64,000 nt of DNA from Hyalella azteca (Eukaryota > Arthropoda > Malacostraca > Amphipoda > Hyalellidae), in the NCBI RefSeq assembly GCF_000764305.2, contig NW_025937347.1:186001-250000 (forward strand), read 5' to 3'. Every line of letters begins with the position of its first letter. Positions within the stretch are counted from its first letter, which is position 1. Made by a program: the position numbers and the translations under genes. Below the pieces are notes generated by a model. That model saw only the letters and a program-made list of their open reading frames with translations, searched no databases and had not been told where the DNA came from. Shown one piece after another: positions 49,305 through 61,485 of this stretch.

Positions 49305-49365
49305 AGTGGGGTGGACTTCACCCTCACTAACTTCAGCCCCCACCTCTCACTTACTGAAGTTAGTG
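49286..49365. repeat. Two consecutive hairpins at the minisatellite edge
   Basis: TCCACCCTACTAT (49286-49298) pairs with ATAGTGGGGTGGA (49303-49315) across a 4-base loop with one mismatch, so the last repeat unit is followed by its own inverted copy. Then CACTAACTTCAG (49325-49336) pairs perfectly with CTGAAGTTAGTG (49354-49365). Confidence 0.85.
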
Positions 49366-50071
49366 CTCCTAATGAGCAGTGTAGTCTCCGTGGTTATCAG
49401 GTCTTTCTTCTTTCACAGGCAAGAATCCTTCTAATTTGACCTCAAGTCATTTCGCCAGCTCAAAGATGTCAAGTTGTACTACTGAGATCTCTTAAAGTTC
49501 CCTAAGCCGAGCAACTTTGTAGAAAAAATTCACTTTACAACTTGGAATGAAGAAACGGTCATTTTACTGGAATATAAGACTTTTTTCTGTTTAACTACAG
49601 ACATGAGCACGATGTTTTCCCCGACTAAAGAGTGATAAGATATATTTTGTACAAATTGACTCAATATAATACTTGTATTTACTCGAGAATGAGGCAATAT
49701 TGAATTTGACGTTGAAAATGCACTCGTAAGTGATTAATTTCGCCTTTAAGCAGCAATGGAAGTAAATTTGCTTCATGAATTCAAGTTGATCATTAATTTA
49801 CAGTCCCGAGCAAACCATTACAAAAACAAAGACGATAATGATAATTAATAGAAGGTAAATATTTTTCTGATATCGATAATTTTTTCGGAAACCAATCGTT
49901 AATCCTTTTGAAAAGTGCGTCTGTTTTGTGGGGATAACTCAGAATCAAATTTTCTACAAACGTATAATACAACTGAAGACACAAAATCTTCCAATTTCTG
50001 ATTTATATCATAGATCTTAACGTATCAAAACAAATGACTCTACATATTGAATTGAAGAACATAGCATAGCA
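49366..50071. other. AT-rich stretch, no gene seen
   Basis: The short open frames here are unrecognised. Nothing else was seen. Confidence 0.5.
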
Positions 50072-50347
50072 ATGTTCTTGAATACGAATCAGTTCAGAGA
50101 GAAAATACCCAAAGACTATCGTATACGAAACTCTCACACGAAGCCTTTGAGTATTGGCGCTTCCGCAAAGCGAGTTAGTGCAATTGATGTAGCAGAGCTT
50201 TTTGCTCTTGCCCCTTTATATGAATACGGGCCATATCGCCCCATTCTTCAGACCCCTGTTATGAAGGGTGTATTCGGTATCAACGCTATTGCAAGTCCCC
50301 TTCCCAATTCCATAAGAATCTTTCATATCCCGAATTCTTTCAGATAG
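50072..50347 (+). CDS. Unassigned open frame in a GC-richer block
   Basis: There are 91 codons from ATG to TAG. The second half is GC-richer and reads VSAIDVAELFALAPLYEYGP, then PILQTPVMKGVFGINAIA. The opposite strand is also open over 50216-50452, so openness alone is weak evidence. No recognisable domain, signal peptide or splice border is seen. It may be a fragment of an inserted element, since an (AAAC)n tract typical of retroelement tails lies about 300 bases downstream. Confidence 0.2.
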   Translation: MFLNTNQFREKIPKDYRIRNSHTKPLSIGASAKRVSAIDVAELFALAPLYEYGPYRPILQTPVMKGVFGINAIASPLPNSIRIFHIPNSFR

Positions 50348-50663
50348 AAGGGAAACGAAAGCGACGGGAGCGGCCAGCAACCTAGCTGAGGTGCAGTTGG
50401 CGTTCCAGAGATATACGTTTTGGAAAGGTTTATTTGAAGAATATATTAACATGTTGAAAATAAAATACTTAAAAATTTTTTTTAAAAACCACGTTTTTCG
50501 TGTGGACTAAAAAGTAGAAAATAAATTATGGTTCGTCCCAAAAAAACGTGTGTCGGGCAGTTTTATGATTAAAGCGAAAAGCACACAACACACGAATTTT
50601 GGAAATTTGATGGTGAACGTACAGCCCGACCCACAGAAGTGGGCTAATTTTCGTTGTCAATGT

Positions 50664-50702
50664 TAACAACAAACAAACAAACAAACAAATAAACAAACAA
50701 AC
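50664..50702 (+). repeat. (AAAC)n tract, possible retroelement 3' tail
   Basis: About nine AAAC units (one interrupted as AAAT) follow a small hairpin, CCCAC-AGAA-GTGGG (about 50628-50641). A hairpin plus a short-unit simple tail is the usual 3' end of some LINEs and their SINEs. No reverse transcriptase remnant was recognised upstream. Confidence 0.55.
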
Positions 50703-52782
50703 GCGAAGCTAAGCTAAGAAAAACGTGTTAAATACTGACGAAATTGTTTCTAAGCGAACGGGTTCCACGGGATAATTTCATTAATATTGTCCTAATGAAG
50801 ATTTGCGTTCTATCTATATAACTTAAATTTTATGAAAACACAATTTCAAATTAGAAGGCGACACCAATCGGCTTTCATTTGCAGGTTATTACGTGATATA
50901 AATTTATATTTACGATGAATAATTATATTTTTACAACAATTTAATTTTACAGTGATTGATAAAAGTAGATTTTTCTGTTACCCGATATGAAAACTCGATA
51001 AACAGAAAAATTTAATAGCAGTATTTATACCGCCCTCTGTCTCAAAGTATTAAAATGATCAACATTCATGCTTCTCATGTGGATATTGCAATGGGAACTA
51101 CCAAAAATTCCTCACAGGCAATTTTAATAGAAAATCACCCTCAATAACTTTACTCCAGTCTTCCTTCGCCTTCTGCATAATTATTGAGAAATGTCTCTAA
51201 TGAATGATGGTGATTGCAGGAAATGATTCCCATTATTTCGAAATTGCTAGTGAATATTATTGCACATAACGTAGCCATGCTGCCTTATAGTGCCTATAAC
51301 TGTACGATTCTTTAAAATTATTTTTCTTCTATGTTTGCAGAAATTTGAAAACTGTGTCAGTGCGCTCGATTTACATCTGAGAGGAAATATGCATGCAATG
51401 TTTCCTAATCCAGTGTTATACAACGTCGATAATATGCCAACAATCATAGCGTCATCGAAACGTTGATAGTAACAATGAAAACAGTACTATTTGATAGCAA
51501 TATTTTGCTGTGTGATTTTGAGGTTTTATGGAAAACTTTAAATATGTTTGCATAAAATCTTACAAACAATATAATTAAATAATCTGTTATCAGCAAACAT
51601 TATCTGGGATCGTTGCAGTTGCGGAATGGAAATAAATTATTCAATCTCGGAGGATGTCTTACGAGAGATTCACTGTCTGAGATCAACGAGTCGACTGATA
51701 TTATCCCATTCTGTAGGACGTTTCTCCCACAACCTTCTGGCTTGCAGTAAATAATAGACTATGTTTGGGCCAAAACAAGCCCAGTATCCAACCTGGAATA
51801 TTGTGTGTGGATACAACTTTGTATTGGCTCATGAATTTCATTTGTGAATGCAGAGCTAGACACATCCATATGCAGAGTCAGTAGAATTATGCTCGTGTCG
51901 TCTACATCACGAAATTCTGGAGACTCAAACTGAATTCGTAACAATTATGGATTGTAATTCTATTACTGAATAATCATTGCCCGATTACAAGTTTTTATTA
52001 AATTTTCCTATTAAAAAGTCCATAACAAACCAGAAAAACTACGGTATACTCGTTTATTATTGCGGTTTATTTATCAAGATTCCCTCCATTGGTACACAAC
52101 TTCGCTTCCTATAACGTCGTGAAATTTCTGTTATAGCGCCCGCATGTATATAGAGTATTCCGTACTATACTTCCTACGAGTAAGTTACTTCGCTCTAGAA
52201 CTAATGACTATAGTTAGTATTGACTCGACTCTAGTACGTTCATGACCTAGAACTACAGTTCTCCTTGTAAGTATTCCGTAAATAGTTTCTTTATTAGTAA
52301 GACTTTCACATATGAATATATTCCCATTACGTTACCGTTTCCATGTTTTATAGTAGTGTTATTTTGTTCCAGGATGTTTCGTTCTTGTTGAATAAAACTC
52401 TTGATGAGTTAGCTCGGCTTTCGCTTACAACACATAAAGTAAAATGTACCGTGATGAATGACAATGTATCCTGTGCATTGAACTCGTAATTAAGTCGCTC
52501 GTAATTAAGTCAATGACTTCCACTCGACTCCTCGCAACATCTTAATTAGTCAGTTAGATTTTATGTAGGTCGGATGCGAACCTCAGTTTACAAACAAGTC
52601 TATAACAGTTTACATATTATTTATAGGTGAGTCTGTTAAGCGTCAATTTGTTGAACTCAGCCTTCAGTGTGTTTTCGCCGATGTGGTTTGTCGGTATATA
52701 GGCTTGAGATGCGTTAGATGTGTGTTGGCAATCAGGGAAAAGGGTTTAAAAAATAATCAAATAATAATTGTAATATAATAAC

Positions 52783-52830
<48 letters not shown>

Positions 52831-53120
52831 TAATAAAATAATAATTGATTGCTCCATGGGGTTGATGAAGGATTATGTATTCGTAAAAATATTCAAGAAT
52901 TTAATACATCTGAAAACCACCTTGCTGAATGGAAGAATTAAAAATTTTCAGATTGTTATCCAGCCAAAATGACTATCCTGACTAATGCTACAGCGGCCGT
53001 TTTGATTTTGTTTTGTAATCTCAAAATTCTGATTGTGAAGGAAGACTTGCTAGCTCTCAAGTTCCCGTTAACTTAACGTAGCGCGGGCCTGAAACCCAGC
53101 CTCACTATCCTTGCTTCAAG
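50703..53120. other. AT-rich stretch without a supported gene
   Basis: Apart from a (TAA)n microsatellite (52783-52845), nothing recognisable was seen. Confidence 0.5.
52783..52845. repeat. (TAA)n microsatellite
   Basis: This is a run of about 19 TAA/AAT units with two interruptions near the right end. Confidence 0.95.
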
Positions 53121-53275
53121 TGTTTTTAACGCGTTTTCTTATTTATGGAAAAAATGCACTATTGTGCTCGTCATATCCGTCTGTCTGTCTGTCCGTCCGT
53201 GACTTCACGTTTTCGTCGACGAGAAAATGCGCTCTTTGTCACTCACTGCAGTGAGTACTGAGTTATATTTTTCAA
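53121..53275 (+). repeat. Dispersed hairpin repeat, copy C
   Basis: ACGCGTTTTCTTATTTATGG (53129) starts the left end and GAGAAAATGCGCT (53221-53233) is the right inverted repeat. The core is CCGTCTGTCTGTCTGTCCG followed by TGACTTCACGTTTTCGTCGA. The right flank has the perfect palindrome ACTCACTGCAGTGAGT. Confidence 0.85.
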
Positions 53276-54351
53276 GTCTTCATGCGCGGATCGCATCTGC
53301 TCCAGAGTTTTCCCAGTCCTCCCCTCTTTGGTAGCACCGGAAAGGCGCAAAACAAACTTGTGAACTTTGCATCGTATATATGTGTCTCGACTTGTCATGC
53401 AATGCAGGAAGATATTTATATTGTAAATTGGTGTGTGACAATTTGCATATGTATGTGAAATCCATTCAACTTATCGCAACTACTTTGATGTTGTGCAACG
53501 TTTGATCTTGTCTTAAATTCTTTATCTGATGCGGTTAGGCGTTGAATTTATTCAGTATTATATTGCTCGTAAGGTACCTATGCTTGTTTACCTTCGTTCA
53601 CCCAATCGCACCTATAATCAGTCTTCTCGCTGTTTCTCTCTACCCTACAGGAAAATGACATTGGAACAATGTTTAGTGCTAGCCTATTTAGTTCAAACAA
53701 CGTTCTGCACAAACATTTTTATTAACTTTATATGCATGGTGCATGGGTATATGACACGGCACCTGTAACCTGGTAGTCTGTGTACCAGGGGTGTTGGGGG
53801 TATGCAAATTTTTGGTGTCGCTGACCACGTCATTCGAGACTTGTCTTTGGTTATTTTAACAAATGATAAGTAACACACCTATGATCTGTTTTTACTGCAG
53901 CAATACAATTAATATACCTCCCAGTCATCCTTCAACCATTGAGATTATTTTTTTGCTCAAGTTTTGCTCCAGTATCTCAGGATATACATTTGCAAATTTC
54001 CCTATAAACATAAATATTCTTTAACGCATCTCTATAGGGTACCGAGGAGAGCATGAAAACGTTCTCATCAAAGCCGTGACAACACTTGTTAAATTTGAAC
54101 CATGGATTTCCTTAAAATATACAAAAATCAGCGTGGCCAAAAGTAAGCAACATTGCAGGGAATGAATATATGAGAGGGCTGCAATATACCTCAACATAAT
54201 TTGTTCTCTTGACAGTAATGCATACACAATGTGTGGACGAATTATATTTCATATGTTTCGTAGTACTGCTTCCTGTTATGTCTGTAACTCTGAATTGAAC
54301 TTGTGTTCAATTGGATATATACATGGGAGACTCTATATATATATGGGACAC

Positions 54352-54420
54352 TTCAAGTGGGATCATGTGTTTTTAAGTACATGGGATCATGCGTTTTCAA
54401 GTACATGTGATCATGTACTT
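54352..54420. repeat. 24-bp tandem repeat, 3 copies
   Basis: The unit TTCAAGTACATGGGATCATG plus CGTT-like sequence is repeated three times with a few substitutions. Confidence 0.8.
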
Positions 54421-57400
54421 TAGGCGTTGTGGTACCCAAACTTTCATTCATGCTTCCATTTCAGGATACCGCAGCAAATATATAAAACATTCTGCAAATG
54501 TTATCCTCTCTGAAATATAAATATTTATTTTATAACACTTAATAGTGAAGGAACTTTATTAATTTTATTTGAAACATTTTCATTTAGAATGACTTATGTA
54601 AAATTGCCTAAACATCGGTGGACTGGAAGGAGTAGCTCGACTTTATTAAGGGATTCTTCTCTTCAGGCACTGTAATAACAGCTTAAAATTATTTTATGTT
54701 AAAAACTATAGCAATAAATTCGCTTTTATTTTATTTCTTTTGTCATCCGATTCAGTTTGCTTTTTATTTATCACGAATGTTCATTACATGATTACACTAA
54801 GGCTTTGTTTACGTTGATACGACAATACTTTACCGGGTCAAAATATTTTTATTTGATTGCTTAAATGATTTTGAGATGCTTAAATTTTTTGAAATACTTA
54901 AATGAAATTTGTAGCAATTATGTACATTGTATATTTGTTCATGTGTAGATGAGGCTGCTTATGTCATTATTCAGAAGCACGCGGATATGTTTTTTTGTGT
55001 GTCTGCATCAGTGTCCGCGTCAGCGTTTCTATGGTTACTTGAATAAATTGGGCGAGCCACGGCAAATGTTATGATGAACTCTATTTAATAGTTGATTGAA
55101 GAATAGTTGATAGCGTTAGGTAACATTAATCAAGCAATAACCTTACTTTTAAGTAAATTAGATCATTATCTGAAGTTGATTTTTTGTGCACATATGACAA
55201 AAATAAAATATTTAGCACAGTTTTATTTAAGAATATAATTTGAAATCATTTTTGTTAATAATTTTAGACAATTTTTGCGCACCCAAAGGGTGGACTAGAA
55301 AATTTTGTGAAATTCTTATTAGCTGGATTTAAGTCGATATCTGAATTTACATGCTAAGATTATGGTCCATCATAGGAACATACTCAAATTCTCTGTCAAC
55401 AATGACCAGTCGAAAATTATTCAGCGTGGAATAAGTTTCTAAGCATATGCAAGTGTTTCTTAATTTTCTTCTTATCCTCATGTCGCGGGTCAAAGCCGAG
55501 ACAATTTTAGGCTTAAAGTCTCATGGCGCAGATGGAACCGGACCGGAAAATGTCGTTTTTAGATAATCCTGTTTCTTCGTGTCGTGTGAAGATGTAGTAG
55601 CTTGATTTTTAATAACTGAGCTGAATTAACAAACGAGCACTCAGTAACAAAATTTTCGATATTAATACATAATGTAAGTTACTCGTGGAACCAGATCCGT
55701 AAATTATGTATTATTTAACGAGGTGTTCGAAATGCAACGAGTGGCGAAGTGTATTTAGTTTCAATATTTAATAAAATACTGCTTGAAACAGAAATAAACT
55801 ACTGGATTAACAAAACTATCGTACTTCAAAACTTTGGATTGATCATCTAGCATGTCCACTATAGTCTGGCAACGTGAAAAATCATAAAATAATTGCCTAT
55901 ATAGGACTTACATGTCGAAAAGTAAGGTACGGCTCCGTACGAGGTCTTAGAAACTGTTGGTGAAAAGTGAAATTTCGAGCCGAGTGAGAGTATAGAGAGC
56001 AAAAAAAGTAAAAGTATAACCAAGCTAAAATTTTTTTTTTGCTCATCCTGGAATTTTTTTCCCCACCTGCACAGCCTGTCGGCATCAAACGTAACCCATT
56101 ACTCACGCTTGAACAAATGCATGAAACGTATTTGGATTAGCCTAAATCGGACAAAAAAATGAATAAGAATTATTTCATTATCTACTTTTTTATTTACTCA
56201 TTATTCCACTATCAAATCTATTATTTTTATTATCAAATTATTTAAATCATAAAAGTTTTATTCGAATGACTGCTGGGAAATCTATTATACGAGGCAGATA
56301 ATGTATGCAGGTCACGGCAAATATTTGATGAAATCAAATGGCATGGAACTTTTAAAATCAACTAAACCCGAGCTGAAGTGCAATCTACTATCTAATGTCT
56401 TTGATTTTAGCTTTAATGTTTCAGTAGTCCAGGTAGCAACTTGAGCACTTAGTTTATCCTCCGAGATGGCGCGCGTGGGAGACCTACAAAGCTAACTAGA
56501 CTGTTTAAAAGTTCCTGTTTCATGAATGCAAAGCGAACGACGATAAATGATTTAGCCCTGTGAATTGGTAGACTTTCTTCAAAGAGTTTTAAAATAGGTT
56601 TCATAAAACTATTTTGATAATGAAAACCAGTTAAATGTTAATCCAAAATTTTCTAATAACATTCTCTACGTGTTGCAGACGCTTCAAGCAACATTTCCCT
56701 TCTCGGACACAATAAATCTCTAATATTTATATCTACCATTCCAAAATTTCCCATTACTCTTAACGCTGTTTTACTTGATATATTGGTGTACTATTTACAC
56801 ACACATTTATTGGTGCTTGCATAATTACCAACGTTATCCACTCATGAAATTGCATGAATTCATGATAAACGACAGCTCGAGCGTTTCGATAGCTAGATAA
56901 ACATTCGCTTGCTGCACTTATTGGTACATTTATACCAAATTTATGCAGGCATATTTTTTCCTCCAGAGACGACTGTGACGACAGATTCGATCAAAGTGAA
57001 CGCACTCTGACACGCCGCAAAAAAACTTCGGAGTTGCATGTTTAATGGTGCGTTAAGAATATGATAACAACTTTGCTTTAACTTCACAGCAGAGAGTTTT
57101 TGCTGCTATTTATGAACGTCGCCAATGGCGTTCTAGAGTAAGATTATCAGCGGGCTTGTACCCTGAACTACGTTGATACATATTATATTCTGATGGCTTG
57201 TGTATAATATTTCTACGATATTTTTCTTGTTACAAAGCCCCATTCTTTTTGAACAAACGTCAGTGGCTTACAAGTGTTACCTTATTTACAATTGAATTGA
57301 CAGAAAAAAATTAGCACAATTTTTTAGTTCATTTACATTGATTGCACAACATGCAAGCTTTGAGCTTTCATATATTGGGGTCCAGATAATGCCTTTTGAT

Positions 57401-57848
57401 TCTTTTAGCTTTTTTAGTTCTAAGCAGGCACTTTTTCCATGTTTTTTTTTTCGAGCAGGCACTTTGTTACGGAATATTCATAAATAATGGGCGATTCCTA
57501 CATACTCAAACTCAACACGGGGGCATAAACAATGATTCCGTCGATAAATGTCAGTAATTAATCACTATGCAAGACAGATTGACACATATATTAATTATAT
57601 GTGCGTCACACTCACGCCTCTCATGAACATGAGCATTATGCCTTAGATCCCGATCATCGGCCACCGGTTGTTCAAGGACGTATTTTTGGCGCAAAACTTT
57701 GCTTGCTCAACGTAGATGATTTTCTGACGGTATGTCAACGCGTACAGCATTCATAACATTCCAGCCGCCCCGACTGCGGTCTTGATTTTTGGTAGGGTCG
57801 CATCACAAATCCGTGATACGCCCTGTGGCAAGTGGGGTGGTTAAGTTC

Positions 57849-57877
57849 ACCATTCAATTGCGGATGAATTGAATGGT
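57849..57877. repeat. Perfect 11-bp hairpin
   Basis: ACCATTCAATT and AATTGAATGGT are separated by a 7-base loop. The sequence just upstream (AGTGGGGTGGTTAAGTTC) is weakly A-box-like, but no B box follows. Confidence 0.75.
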
Positions 57878-58814
57878 ACCGCAAACATCAATATGAAAGA
57901 TGATGCACGAAAGTTTTTCCGAAGGACCGAAACGGAGTCAAAATATCGAACATTAAAATGTCACCATGATAAAAAAAAAACAATTTATTTGAACTGAATA
58001 ACCAGCCATATTTTTTTAGTGCAGACATTGATGGTCGGCTTAATTAAATTAATTTGCTTATAGTAAGAAAAATCTCTGAATTACGCCTAAAGGCAAGAGT
58101 CTAGAAACATTCAAACTACAACATTCTTTTGCGCACTAATGCCTGTTACGAGAAACAGTGCAGTGTTCTTTTGCAAAATTCAAGTGTGCCATGTTAACCT
58201 CCATATTTCCTTCAACTTTTATTTGCAAGTCTACCGAACATTTTCATAGAGATTCGCTATACGGTTGACTTCCGAGGTTCCATCGTGTTAACCCAGCTTT
58301 AAAAGTTAAAAATTTTGCAAGTAAATTTGCATTATAACGTCATAATTCAAGAAATATCATCATCATTGACATTGCTTCTCGGAACATATTTTATTGCAAT
58401 TCATATTGATGTATGAAGTCTGAAATTTTTTCCAATCGCAAGCGTCATACAAATCCAGTGGGAGATGGCCTAATTTACGCAGCTCTTTCTAAAGGCTTGA
58501 AGGCCATCTGGAGGCAATCAAATTAATGAAATTTTGATAGACTAACTTTTGACACTGGAAACTTCTGGTCCAGCCATTGACGATTCAGCAGCTGCGTCGT
58601 GCCCCGTATCTCTGGGGCTGTCGATGATGATTTTTTTTTCTTAAGCTCAGTACATGATTTGTAGAATCAGTGTCCGTAAAGACCAATGGACAATATTATT
58701 CCGCAGCAAATAAGCTTCTTCAGCAAATATACGTTTTGCTTATTTCCTTCTGATGTTCATTTTTCGTGACAGAATCGTAAAAAATTTAATGATGTACTTT
58801 ACCTTAAAGTCAGT

Positions 58815-58908
58815 CATGGCGATTAATTAATGCTTTCCAATGGTTGTGATCCATTGTGTTAACATGGCGATTAATTAATGCTTTCCAATGGTTGTGTTCC
58901 ATTGTGTG
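58815..58908. repeat. 48-bp tandem duplication
   Basis: CATGGCGATTAATTAATGCT followed by TTCCAATGGTTGTG is present at 58815 and 58863 with one or two differences. Confidence 0.9.
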
Positions 58909-59110
58909 TTAAGGTAAGTGGGCAAAATATCACCTGGCTGAGAAATATCAGTTTAGGAAAAATTAAAAAAATATTTCTCTGCCATCACATTTCATTCACT
59001 TATGAATTGAATTTAAATTTTTTAACCCGTGTAACTCTGATTTTTCACCTCAATGTTTAGCTCTATATCATACTTCGAACTCTTACTTATATATCTCGCG
59101 TGTAAACAAG

Positions 59111-59250
59111 ATATCTTAGCGATATTTCTCATTTATGGAGAAAAGGCGCTATATTGTGCTCGTCATGTCCGTCTGCCCGTCCGTGACTTCATGTTTTCGT
59201 CGCACGAGAAAATGCTCACTCACTGCAGTGAGTACTGATCTAATTTTTCA
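59111..59250 (+). repeat. Dispersed hairpin repeat, copy D
   Basis: AGCGATATTTCTC (59118-59130) is a mutated left inverted repeat. GAGAAAATGC (from 59206) is the right one, shortened by loss of about ten bases. The core is CCGTCTGCCCGTCCGTGACT followed by TCATGTTTTCGTCG. The ACTCACTGCAGTGAGT palindrome is intact. Confidence 0.8.
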
Positions 59251-60316
59251 TCTAATACTATACTAAACCAGCTTGAAATTCAATTTATATTGTCATGTTC
59301 CGTCTTAGGAAGTATAGATCAGAGTATAGGCTCAGAAGTTCCCAATGTCCAGAAATGTCAGCGGCAAGTGAAATTGTGAGAATCCCTCAATACCAAACTT
59401 TCAGAAATACCGACAAAATTTTTAGATTAATTTATAGGTTGCCATTAATTTACATGTAGTTCTATAGGAAGGCATAAATGAATGTAGCTAATTTCATTAT
59501 AAAGAATAAGTGATTGATGCTGGATAGTAGACAATGACAAACTGGCCAAGCAATTTCACGTAAATAAGAATAACTCAAATGATGAGCTGAACAACTTGGC
59601 AGTCTTTTAATGTTTATCGAACGATACGCGTTGTTTACAAACAATTTTTGATGAACATATCCTATCGCACCCAGCCCCTACACCACCCGATATACCGTAA
59701 GAAATTTTTAAACCCTTCTTCCATAACGTAGTGTTATATAGATCGTGAGCATGTACTTGTACGTCATTCATCAGAAAGAATATTAGTTCTGCCAGATATT
59801 CAAGATTTATGGCGCGCACCAGTAACCTATTGTTCTCCCAAGATTACTATTGTGATAGGGATGTGGTTATTGACTGGATTACATCATGAGATCCATATTG
59901 TTATTTTTAAAGCATTGTTGTGCTTCTTTGTTTAGTTTCTTGGCCTGCTGATACATGATATTGGTGTCATGATACAGAGGTGTCTTTTTAAAGATTTAGT
60001 CAAAATGTCTCCATATGATAAATCCATTTTTTCTTACTTTAATTTCCGCGACCTTAGATGCTCAACTTGATAAAGATGATTAATAATTAATCAATCTAAA
60101 AATATTGCCAATAAATGCTCAACTTAGCGTTTTCAGTCGAGATGGCTGTCAAAGAGGAAGGACATTAAAAGTCAGTCGCCTGAGACTGGCTGAGTTGCGA
60201 AGTTACAACTGTTACAACTTGATTAAATAGGGATTTTTTTGGGAATATTTTTATATATATAGAGAGAGACGTTTCCTATCGTCTCATATCTTTTAAAGTT
60301 GGGTGAATCGGAGTAA
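59251..60316. other. AT-rich stretch, no gene seen
   Basis: Only short, unrecognised open frames were seen. Confidence 0.5.
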
Positions 60317-60394
60317 GTGTAGGCCTCAAGGCAGTGTAGGCCTCAAGGCAGTGTAGGCCTCAAGGCAGTGTAGGACTCAAGGCAGTGTAGGCCT
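60317..60394. repeat. 17-bp tandem repeat, about 4.6 copies
   Basis: The unit GTGTAGGCCTCAAGGCA has one substitution in the fourth copy. Confidence 0.95.
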
Positions 60395-61188
60395 AATATA
60401 ACGCCCACAGAACTGCGCACTCGAACATTTCCCCCAATTTGGCTACCAGCGTTCAACGTAAGACGTGCATCGGAGGCTTGTCAAATAACCGACCTTGTTG
60501 TCTTAACTTAATACGCTGAAGAAAACAACGCATACACTATAGACAATGTCTGCATTTATACTCCAGTGTATGCTCAACTCCAAAGAAAACATATGCTGGT
60601 AACTTACTGTTCTATATTAAAACTAAGCTATAACAGGACTATCCGGATATTGTCACCTTTTCCTCGTTGAATGAAGAGGATGTAGTATGTATATGAACCA
60701 TTCAATACAATTCCCAAACTCGTATCGGGAATCTCAGACAGTAAGAAATTTTTAAATAAATCAAGGACATTATAGCTTGGGAATAATAATAATCGATGCC
60801 TCGTATCATATATAAAATTTTATTTTAACCTTGCAGGATTGAAATGCGATGCCATCGATCAAAGAGAGGCACATGGCTTAGCCACGAAATTTTCTTGGTC
60901 AAGTCTTGGAGTAAAAACCTTCATTTAACTACCCTCGCAATGTATAATTTCGTGCACGATGGATATAAATAAACTGCATCCATTACTATTTTTCCAGTAA
61001 ACTTCCGTACCGTAATAGAAGAAACGCATTCAGCTTCTGTATTTAATTTTATGTTTCATCATATCGATGGTTGTATTAATATTTTAACACTGAGACTTCA
61101 ATGTTATTATCCTATAGATTCCCTGCTTCCTAATGATGTCTTCTCGCAGTCCTAGCTGACTCTGCCTTGCGCGCTCACTTGGATCTCT

Positions 61189-61485
61189 TTAACCAAAAAA
61201 TCGCTGTCGTCCTCTGAGGCTGAACGCGGGAATTAGCCATTGATGAAGCGGAGTAATTCGTTCGGCAGCTTCGATTAAAAACATGGACTTATGGGCGAAT
61301 AAACCCGTTGATTGGGTCGACACCGGCAACTGAATGATCGGAGCGACAGCATCATGATACGGCGGCAGGATCCAAGCACCATTTGAAATGAAGAGATGTA
61401 GTACGAATGAACATTTGCTTCCTTTAATATCATGAATATTGTGATGCGTTAAGTCACCTATTTCATTTAAATTAAAATTAAAAAA
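61189..61485 (-). other. Long open minus-strand segment, possible exon
   Basis: The segment has 98 sense codons and a TAA (61191-61189). There is no ATG until near the end, so it would have to be an exon or a relic. The GC-rich 3' two thirds read GAWILPPYHDAVAPIIQLPV, then GLFAHKSMFLIEAAERITPL and HQWLIPAFSLRGRQRFF. This composition looks protein-like, and the other two minus frames contain stops over the same block. A donor-like CCAA|GTGAGC lies just past the stop. I recognise no family and found no clear acceptor. Confidence 0.25.

Larger units (their letters stand above)
53276..59110. other. AT-rich stretch without a supported gene
   Basis: It holds a 24-bp triple repeat (54352-54420), an 11-bp hairpin (57849-57877) and a 48-bp tandem duplication (58815-58908). 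A somewhat GC-richer part at 57640-57840 has no usable frame. No gene is supported. Confidence 0.4.

Noticed and set aside
48928..49434. 168-codon and 122-codon plus-strand frames
   Set aside because: Both come from the same 29-bp minisatellite read in different frames. The non-repeat ends are short and unrecognised.
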